Positions 56,191 to 64,000 of a stretch of DNA of 64,000 bases are shown here, one piece after another (the first letter of the stretch is position 1; every line of letters begins with the position of its first letter). Where the stretch lies: positions 170,473,266 through 170,537,265 of the forward strand of contig NC_133330.1 in NCBI RefSeq assembly GCF_042186555.1, read 5' to 3'. The notes beneath the pieces were generated by a model. The model was not told the DNA's origin and made no database searches. It saw only the letters and a program-made list of their open reading frames with translations. The translations under genes and the position numbers were made by a program. This DNA is from Aquarana catesbeiana. Its lineage: Eukaryota; Chordata; Amphibia; Anura; Ranidae.

Positions 56191-57475
56191 TTAAATTGAT
56201 TTTATACAAAAAACGACTGCACCCAGTGGCGCCTCTCCACTTGTGTTTTTTAGAGGGAAGCAAGTGAATGGACTAAAGGTGTCTTGGTGGCGGCATATTG
56301 TTTCTTTTGGTGGGTCAGTGGTCATCAGACTTTTTGATTGACGTGGATCTACAATGCTGGGTGATGAGAATGACAGTGGATGTACTTTGCATAACTTTTT
56401 TGTTTTTTTATTTATTAAAGAACCTGTCAAAAACAGTTTTTTTACTGTTTTCTTTTTTTGTGAATGAATAGGGGTACTATGTATCCCCTACTTATTCACA
56501 TGGGTCAAGCGGTATCTGGCTGCCCCTTTGCTGTTAAAGTCCAGATTCCCATAAGCTTCCTACCCACAGACCCCTACAACCTCCAGGACAGGGTTGGGGG
56601 AAAGAGCCCCCTTTTCTCATCAACATAGGGACAAGGTACTTTGCCAGGGGAATCCCACATTAAGGGCATGTTTTTTGGTATGTTTGGGGGGCATGTTAGT
56701 TCCCTCCCCTTTCCTGGCCTGACTGCATGCTTGTACTAAGGGTCTGGTATGGATATTTAGGGGGACCTCGCACATTGTTTTGTTTTTGTTGCATGGTGTA
56801 CCCCTCAAAATCCATACCTGATTTAGAAGGGCCTGGTATGTATTTTGAGGGGACTCACACAATTTTTTTCTTCTTCTTGCTGTAGAATGTGGTACATCAA
56901 AGCAACATTTACAGAGAAAAATGCTATAGTTACATTTACATTTCATTACCAGCTTAAAAAAAAGCAACAAAAAAAAAAAAAAAGAAATAGCATGCAGACC
57001 TCACAAATGGTCCTCCAAAAAACATAGCAGACCCTTGAAGGGACTAGTGTGCTGTTTTTTATTTTTTTATTTTTAAGTCGGCAATAAATTGTAATTTGCT
57101 GGCAATTTAAAACCAATTTTACTTGTAAATGTCTTCTGCAGCAATTCTGTAGAACACAGAGATGCACGCCATTCACAAGGAAAAAGAATTGGACATTTCT
57201 AATGTTTCATTTTACGCATTTAAAACATCAGTGCTCCACCTGCATGGAAATTTTTAAGATTTTTTGCATTGACACATGTTCCCCAGGTCAGCGGTCACAC
57301 CCCCGTGCTATTTTTTTTAAATCTCTTTGCTTATTAGCCATGAAAATTGGCGTTTTTAATTTGACAGATTCGGCACGCATTGATTTTAATGGCTTCAGGT
57401 TTAGCATCCAAACCTCTTTGAAATTCGCCAAACCCTGTTTGAACTGAACCCAGGGCAATTTGACTCATCCCAACT
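56191..57475. mobile_element. Decayed hAT-like non-autonomous element
   Basis: Shares gaataggggtactatgtatc, tttcctggcctgactgcatg and aagggtctggtatgga with 62000-62460. The right edge ends ..caatttgactcatcccaa, close to the inverse of TAGGGATGAG. The left edge is unclear and no duplication was found. Confidence 0.5.
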
Positions 57476-57639
57476 GATAGTCTGTGTAGGGAGAGCTAGT
57501 TGCTATAGAGTTCTATATTGTACTAAAATACTGTGGATTGTAGTGTGGTGGTCTACATATTGCCCCTATGTTCACAGTTGAGAGACCCAACAGTCCTTTT
57601 TAGGAATAACTTTTGATGTGTCAGCAACAACTGTAGGTG

Positions 57640-58500
57640 CTGTTTAGCTTCTGCTCCCCGACCAACCTGAGCAGTCAAATTTGTAATGTTTGCTGCAGGG
57701 TAAATCCTGAATTGCACCTTGACATTTATAACTAGGGAGGATTGAATTTGGGTCTTGTAAAGTTGATGGGTTATATTGCAGTGCTGCTCTCACCTGCTTT
57801 TTGTCATTAGTCTCCATATGCACGTAGTCCCAAACAGCTGGTAGTTTTACCCTGGCTGATATTTTACAGGCAAAGGCTACAGACAAAAATGTTTGGCAGC
57901 AGATGTGTGAAGAAAAAAAAAAGACTGCAGAACTCTGTGGAGTGGCCCTGTGGATAATATTGGTCTGTGGAGCAATGCCAGTGGAATAAGACAGCTGCTC
58001 CCCACAGTCCTCTGCAAGCTGCCCCTGGACAAAATCCTCCCTTTGCTGTTATTCTGCCTCTCCCTCAACCTGCTTATCTCCAATATCGGGCACCCATGCA
58101 TAATGCCCACTTGGCAGTAAGTTGCATCTGCAGGAACATCAGTTGCTGCTGTCTGCTTGATGTCCCTCTCTTTATGTTCTTGGTGTTCTTTTCCTCAACA
58201 TCTGGTATTATTAAATTCTTGCACATCCTCCTCCAACAAATAACACATCATGTGCTGAAAAAATTCCACTGACTTCTCTATGCCAGTTTATGGGACAATG
58301 GAAGTATTGGCAGAAAAGGAGCAGGATAAAGTAGAGGGTGCATTTTCAGCAGTTTAATGAAAAATGGCTACTTTGCACCTGGGAGGATGAAGAAGAGGAA
58401 GGCTTTGTCAGCCATTCAACTTTGTATGATCTGACCAAAACACACAGCCACTAACAGAAAGAGAAAGCAGAGGTGTCTTGCTTCTGCATGTGGTTGTGGT
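57640..58500 (-). pseudogene. hAT transposase N-terminal relic
   Basis: The minus frame ending near 57644 contains V-W-D-Y-V-H-M-E-T-N-D-K-K-Q-V and Y-N-P-S-T, resembling a BED finger in which the Cys pair is lost. Upstream (57900-58500) is Gln/Glu-rich broken sequence with several stops. Assignment is by motif only. Confidence 0.35.
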
Positions 58501-58607
58501 CTGATCACTGTTTTAATACAACAAACAATGAAGCGCTATTAGTGCAAAGACCCCAAATCAACAAATTATAAACATTATTTAAATAAAATAGATGTATGTG
58601 TATATAT

Positions 58608-58619
58608 ATATTTAGATAT

Positions 58620-58704
<85 letters not shown>
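58608..58704. repeat. TA/CA microsatellite
   Basis: Long TA run followed by tacacatacacacacacac. Directly adjoins the Tc1 fragment. Confidence 0.9.
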
Positions 58705-59310
58705 CACACACACACTTTATTACCAAATGTATTGTGACACCTGCCTTTACATGCACATGAACTTTAATGGCATCCCAGTCTTAGTCTGTAGGGTTCAATA
58801 TTGAGCTGGCCCACCCTTTGCAGCTATAACAGCTTCAACTCTTCTGGGAAGGCTGTCCACTAGGTTTAGGTGTGTGTCTATGGGAATGTTTGACCATCCT
58901 TCCAGAAGCGCATTTGTGAAGTCAGGCACCGATGTTGGACAAAAAGGCCTGGCTCGCAGTCTTCGCTCTAATTCTCCCCAAAGGTATTCTATGGGGTTAA
59001 GGTCAGGACTCTGTGCAGGCCAGTCAAAGTCCTCCACCCCAAACTCGCTCATCCATGTCTTTATGGACCTTGCTTTGTGCACTGGTGCACAGTCATGTTG
59101 GAACAGGATGGAGCCATCCCTAAACTGTTCCCACAAAGTTGGGAGCATGAAATTGTCCAAAATGTCTTGGTATGCTGGCACCTTAAGAGCTCCCTACACG
59201 GGAACTAAAGTGCCAAGCCCAACCCCTGAGAAACAACCCCACACCATAACCCCCCCTCCACCAAATGATTTGGAACAGCGCACAAAGCAAGGTCCATAAA
59301 GACAGAGAGA
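58705..59310 (-). pseudogene. Tc1-like transposase fragment
   Basis: Minus strand 59181-58795 encodes the C-terminal part of a Tc1-type DDE transposase: F-Q-H-D-C-A-P-V-H, then M-S-E-F-G-V-E-D-F-D-W-P-A-Q-S-P-D-L-N-P-I-E-Y-L-W-G-E-L with the catalytic second D and the E about 34 residues apart. The left terminal arm (attaccaaatgtattgtgac ... cctttacatgcac) is present. The 5' half beyond 59310 is missing, and the right arm with it. Confidence 0.88.
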
Positions 59311-59679
59311 AAAGTGCTTTAGAAATATAAATAATAATCACACATGCTAAAAATATCTTTAAAGGTGTTTGAGAAAGCAAGAATTTGGGGAGGATACATA
59401 CACATATCAGAATACAATATTAGTTATCCAGTAACAATTAGTATTACAGACTAGAGAGCAGAGAGCATAATTTCACCCTAACTGTATCTTACAATATGTC
59501 TACTTTTCACCCTTGAATGAATAAAACATATTTGTCAGACTAACTATCATCCAACACTCCAGGATTTAATTCCAATATATGTTCTGTTTAGCTACCACAA
59601 ACTGTAAATTGTTTTAAAACCATATTCCAGATGGCATCTCTTCTGTGAAGACCAGTGAATGCCATCACTGAAAAATTAC
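59311..59679. other. Intron sequence near exon 2
   Basis: Mostly unique. The 60 bases next to the donor (ctcttctgtgaagaccagtg) resemble the matching region after exon 3. Confidence 0.45.
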
Positions 59680-59802
59680 CTTCTATGTCATCTTCTTCAG
59701 TGCTTAAATTCCTACTAATCTTCTTCCATGTTCTTCTTGGGCTCCGTTTTGTTGTTTTTTTAGGAGGAGATTGTGAAAATTTTGAACTTGTCTTTGGATG
59801 GT
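59680..59802 (-). CDS. Exon 2, 123 bp, SP/KKT-rich with acidic tail
   Basis: Acceptor ..tttgcttatag, donor GAAG/gtaattttt, phase 1-1, 41 codons open. It begins D-H-P-K-T-S-S-K-F, has a basic centre (S-P-P-K-K-T-T-K-R-S-P-R-R) and ends T-E-E-D-D-I-E-G. Length, charge layout and flanking intron bases match the exon at 53967-54089, so the two are paralogous. The S-P-R/K motifs would suit proline-directed kinases or nuclear targeting, but that is inference. Confidence 0.72.
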
Positions 59803-60907
59803 CTATAAGCAAATGTAAATGCCATAAACTATTGTTTTGTCTTTATATCAATATGATTGCTTAACCGGGAATTTATATTTCATTTGTAATGTTTAATTAT
59901 AGTCCCAAAATAATAAATTAAAAGTTTTGCCACCATAGCATATTATAATAATACATTTATATATATCATGGTGCCTTTTGGTGAAGCTGCCATATATGCC
60001 ATGCTATATAATTTTTTTACTTTGTTGTATTGAATTCATAGCAGTTAATGTTTCATATATTTCATAAACATGAATTAGAAAATGAATTATGGGCAAAAGC
60101 AGAGGCCAAAAAAATATTAACTTGAAGGACTTCCATTCTTTTAAAAATAACCTCTGTCCTTAAATTTTTTAGGTAGTCTATTACAACCAGTTAGACTTTT
60201 TTTTTTTTTGTTAAAGTATTGTGAAAAAAAGGGACAGATATTGCATTTGTGAGATCTGAAAAATTAAAGCATTCTATATGTTTAGAAACATAATTGATTT
60301 ATGTATCTGCACATTACTTATGTTATGAGATTCATCCCTGCAAGTCTCTGGATATATCAGCCTCAGAACTGATTCTTATGTGAGAATGTTATGGTATCTT
60401 AGTATATTTTTTTGATAATGTTTAGTAGTTCAAATTTCTTCTCTTTAAATTGTCAGCAAGGCAATTAGTCTTTCAAACATGAAAAGAGACTAGAGCTCTG
60501 CCTGCTGGCAGAAAATGAAAATGAGAAAATATTTATCTGCAGTACTTCAAATAAAATGACTAAAATATGTTTACAAATTGTAATGTTTCTTCCCTGAACA
60601 TAATAAATAGACAAATAAAGACCATAAAATACGATACATTGACTATGTCTGTTTTTCCTTCTGTTAATTCTAGATTTGCTATGGGTTCATAAAAAAAATG
60701 GGTTTATCTCTTTGTCCATTTTAAAAATGAATAACTACAGAAATAGTATACACAGTATACCAGCTTTGTAGCAGAAGTAAAGAAGGCTTTGCTTATTGGC
60801 ATTGGTATGTGCTGAAATCTTATACTGACTACATTTTAAGCTTTATTTTGCAGATGTCTTTTTTTTACATCTCGTAACACAAAATAAAGCCAACCCAGGG
60901 ACTTTAC
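59803..60907. other. Intron between visible exons 1 and 2
   Basis: AT-rich, no transposon ends or open frames of note. Confidence 0.5.
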
Positions 60908-60973
60908 CTTTTTTGTTTATGGACAGAGATTGTTTTCCTTTTTTAGGCACTGCTTCATCTTTCTGAATTTCAT
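60908..60973 (-). CDS. Exon 1 of the visible series, 66 bp
   Basis: Most upstream exon in the window. The acceptor reads ..tcaatgcag and the donor is AAAAAAG followed by gtaaagtcc, a near-consensus site. The phase 1-1 frame is open over 22 codons: D-E-I-Q-K-D-E-A-V-P-K-K-G-K-Q-S-L-S-I-N-K-K and then the split Gly. It is mixed acidic and basic with no hydrophobic stretch. Preceding coding exons must lie beyond 64000, because nothing exon-like was seen between here and the window end. Splice sites, length divisible by 3 and the matching phase support it; there is no transcript evidence. Confidence 0.6.
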
Positions 60974-62969
60974 CTGCATTGATATGAACAAAATCATTTG
61001 TAATTTTACTTTGTAAAAATCAGATATAATGATACTAAATGCATGACAATATTTGTAACATCAATGTATTTGCCATACAATGCCCACTGTGTCTGTTTTT
61101 TAGGTAAAATAACCAGATATGTTAATGTATGCCTCCTACATCATGACCCTAAACTACATAATTGGATCAAAACAATATATTGACATGTAACTGGGACTTA
61201 TTAGGTGCCACAGTGATGTACATAACCCCCCCACCCCCCCTACAAAAAAAAGTAATATACAAAATGATTAAAACTGATTCATAACAATTAAACCAAAATT
61301 AATAAGCTAAATTCCTACATAAATAATACATAGTTAACAAACAGAGCTAATCCAGCACATGGCCACTCATACTTACACCACTGCATTACATGCAAATGCC
61401 AATATATTTAATTTAAATGCATAAGATAGGGAGCAGAGCAGCCTCAACATGTTTCCCAGACTGAATCTGCTTCTTCAGGAGTGTAAATATGCACTTTTTG
61501 TAGTAAATAACTATGTACAGTATAAAGTAGGCAAATGCACTAGGGATCACTGCACAGCTCAACAAATAAATACTCAATATCAAATATGCATTCAAACAAT
61601 CCACTGTGCTAATTTACAGGGAAATATATGAATATATATCCACTCAAAATATATAACACTATCAGATGCAAAAGATGTATATATGGGAGCAAAGAGAAAG
61701 CACACAAAATCTAGTGTTCTCTGTTTTAAAATGTAATAAATCGCTAAAATAGAGGTATTGCACTTACAAGAATAGCACTGCAGTCAGTGCTAACTCAAAA
61801 CCGCATGTAGAAACACCAGCCAGCTTTCAGCCAGATTCCAAGATTACGTCCAAGGCAGGGACTTCTTCAGTAGTAGGTGGCGTTCATCGTGATTGACACT
61901 GGATTTACTTCGGGGGACATTGTTTTTTTTTTAAATGGACTTGTCAAAAACTGTGTTCACGTATTTATTTATTTATTTTATTTATTTTTGACACTTTTTT
62001 TGTAAATGAATAGGGGTATGAATGTACCCCATACTCATTCACATCAGGGCAGGGATCTGGGGCCCCCTTGTTTCGATATTCCGATAAGCTCCCCGCCTGC
62101 AGACCCCCACAATCATCGCTTAGGGTTGTGGGGAAGAGGCCCTTGTGCCCATCAACATAGGAATAAGGTGTTTTGGGGGAGCCCCCCTGCCCCAAAGCAC
62201 CCCCCTATGTTGAGGGCATGTATCCTGGTATGATTCGGGGGGCACTCATTCATCCCCCCCTTTCCTGGCCTGCCGAGCTGCATGCTCGGATAAGGGTCTG
62301 GAATGGATTTTTGGGGGGACCCCATGCCATTTTTAATTCATTTTGGTGTTGCTTATCCTCTTCAAATCTATACCAGGCCACATGCCCTCAATGGGGGGGT
62401 GCTTTGGGGCAGGGGGGCTCCCCCCCAAAGCACCTTGTCCTCATGTTTAATTAAAATTACATTTTAGCGTGGGCTTCCCCTTAAAAACCTTACCACACCT
62501 GGAGGGAGGGCCAGGAGGACACCCTGCTCCTTAACAACCAGCTATTCTTCACACAGAATTTAGATCGATATTTTAAATTTGATTCAAATTCGAATCTGTC
62601 CGAAAAGTTGGCATTTGTTCTAAAATGCATATATGAAACAAAATAAATTCTGAAACGAATCAATAAAAAAAAAATAGAAAAAATAGTAAAGAATCTATCC
62701 AAAACTAAACTAAATAAATTTTTCTTTTCTGCATGTGTCTATCACCTTTACATTTTTTCTAGTGAACTAACCCTTTAAAGGTACACTAATGGCTTAGGGT
62801 CAATTTTATTGACGTAGTTTTATTTTATTTTTACTTTATTATTTTAAAATTACATCATAGCATTTAGCATTTTCTGATTTCTCTGTGGCTTCCTTTGGCT
62901 AACACTTGGTACTAATCTGTCAATATGAGCTGAGTCACTGTTGTAATTGCTCATTGTGTTCTTCACATA
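60974..62969. repeat. Intron with dispersed elements
   Basis: 60974-61900 shows nothing clear. 61905-62740 is an element related to 56450-57470, with an inverted pair (ttttgggggagcccccctgc / ggggggctcccccccaaagc) and a right edge ..ctgcatgtgtcta resembling the hAT end at 2173-2184. 62750-62969 unclassified. Confidence 0.45.
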
Positions 62970-64000
62970 AAATTATTATTATACACGATTTATATAGTGC
63001 CAACAGTTTACGTAGTGCTTTACAACTTGAGGGTAGACAGTACAAATACAATACACTTTAATACAGTAGGAATCAGAGGGCCCTGCTCCTTAGAGCTTAC
63101 AATCTAAGAGGGAAGGTCAAGAGATACAAGAGGTAATAACTGTGGGTGATCTGCTGATTGAGAAGATAAATGTACAGTTGTTAGGTGGGGGTCAGATAGG
63201 CTTCTCTGAAGAGATGAGTTTTCAGGGATCTTCTGAAAGTGGATAAAGTAGGAGAAAATCGGACAGATTGGGGTAGAGCATTCCAGAGGATGGGAGAGGC
63301 TCTAGAGAAGTCCTAAAGGCGAGCATGGGATGAGGTGACAAGGGACTTTTAGAGCAGGAGGACTTGGGAGGAGCGAAGAGAACGATTAGGCTGGTATTTT
63401 GAGACTAGGTTAGAGATGTAGCTGGGGGCCAGGTTGTGGATGGCTTTGTAAGTTATAGTTAGTATCTTGAATTTAATTCAGTGACTGAGTGGCAGCCAGT
63501 GGAGGGATTGGCAGAGGGGTATAGCAGACGCTGAGTAGTTTGTGAGGTGGATGAGCCTGGCAGCAGCATTCATAATGGACTGAAGTGGGGATAGCCTATT
63601 TAGAGGTAAGCCAATGAGGAGGGAGTTGCAGTAGTCGAGGCGGGAGATGACCGGGGAGTGGATTAGAAGCTTTGTGGTAACATTGATTAGGAAGGGGATA
63701 TCTTGTAGACATTGCGGAGGTTGAGGCGGCAAAATTTTGATAGCGATAGGATGTGGGGCCGAAAGGTTCGTTCAGAGTCCAGGATTACACCTAGGACCTT
63801 GACTTGGGGGGACAAGTTGACAGTTGAGCCATTGATATTGACAGAGAAATCAGGGGACGTGCCACCTGAGGGAGGAAATATCATTAGCTTGGTTTTGGAT
63901 AGGTTGAGTTTGAAGAAGTGATGTGACATCCAGGCTGATATGTCAGCTAGTAAGTTGGTAATGCGTGAGGAGACAGATGGAGAGAGCTGGGGGGGTGGAG
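62970..64000 (-). pseudogene. L2-type LINE, 3' half, runs off the window
   Basis: Minus strand. L-S-P-Q-V-K-V-L-G-V-I-L-D-S, then S-R-L-D-Y-C-N-S-L-L-I-G-L-P, S-I-M-N-A-A-A-R-L-I-H-L-T-N and S-L-H-W-L-P. The 3' end (ttattattatacacgattta, tatagtgccaacagtttacg) carries the ATT-type tail of L2 elements. Stops and frameshifts are present (near 63687 and 63478). Same family as 15775-16800. Confidence 0.88.

Larger units (their letters stand above)
5395..60973 (-). other. Host gene: array of phase-1 exons for a Lys/Pro/Ser-rich protein
   Basis: The gene reads from high to low coordinates. Seen: thirteen blocks with an upstream AG and downstream GT, each divisible by 3, each starting with the last two bases of a codon and ending with the first (usually G). 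Any one can therefore be skipped or duplicated without shifting the frame. Upstream exons share a pattern: Asp-Pro or Asp-His start, Ser-Pro and Lys clusters, then an acidic tail ending Glu-Gly. The five most downstream are near-identical 111-bp copies. The protein should be long, highly charged and disordered. Start and final exons lie outside the window, unless the hydrophobic exon at 33867-34048 ends one isoform. Function is unknown to me. Nuclear-body hinge regions (Sp100/Sp140 type) and triadin/junctin-like charged proteins also use repeated small charged exons, but no diagnostic domain is present here. Confidence 0.8.

Overview
This is nuclear DNA from a vertebrate with a large, repeat-filled genome, most likely an anuran and probably ranid-like. 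That reading is an inference from the mix of full-length L1, CR1-type and L2-type LINEs, hAT, PIF/Harbinger, Tc1/mariner and TTAA-target DNA transposons, long introns and many nested insertions. There is no operon, no tRNA or rRNA gene and no CRISPR array. Almost every long open frame is transposon-derived or lies in tandem repeats.

The main host-gene signal is on the minus strand. At least thirteen short blocks between 60973 and 5395 are bounded by an AG acceptor and a GT donor. All are multiples of 3 (66, 123, 123, 144, 117, 117, 153, 108 and five of 111 bp), all open, and all in phase 1-1. They encode Lys/Pro/Ser-rich peptides with acidic ends (typically D-P/H ... SPK/KKK ... E-E-x-E-G). 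I read them as tandemly duplicated exons of one gene for a long disordered basic/acidic protein. Its 5' end lies beyond 64000 and its 3' end probably beyond position 1. A possible alternative last exon (34048-33867) adds a hydrophobic segment and a stop. I do not recognise the gene.

Layout. 1-20300: repeated genomic units, each with conserved intron blocks and, in five cases, a 111-bp exon. They are interrupted by hAT, Harbinger and mariner MITEs, a Tc1 deletion derivative, TTAA elements and L1/L2 remnants. 20300-25500: satellites, a hAT-like element, a solo LTR and a promoter-like stretch with a possible tiny first exon on the plus strand. 25546-32958: a TTAA element split by a full-length minus-strand L1 with target-site duplication. 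33000-34050: a Penelope-like relic and two exons of the host gene. 36003-44338: an inverted-repeat element split by a 7.7-kb hAT transposon with a nearly intact transposase. 44460-48725: unclassified sequence, then a CR1-type LINE split by a TTAA element. 48950-54089: five exons and a second CR1-type LINE. 54100-59300: unclassified sequence, hAT relics and a Tc1 transposase fragment. 59680-60973: the two most upstream exons. 61000-64000: repeats and an L2-type LINE.

Shared and private transposon insertions show the order in which the exon-bearing units duplicated. Insertions with clear target duplications (L1, hAT, TTAA elements, solo LTR, MITEs) give precise boundaries. Everything was read by eye; no database search was possible.
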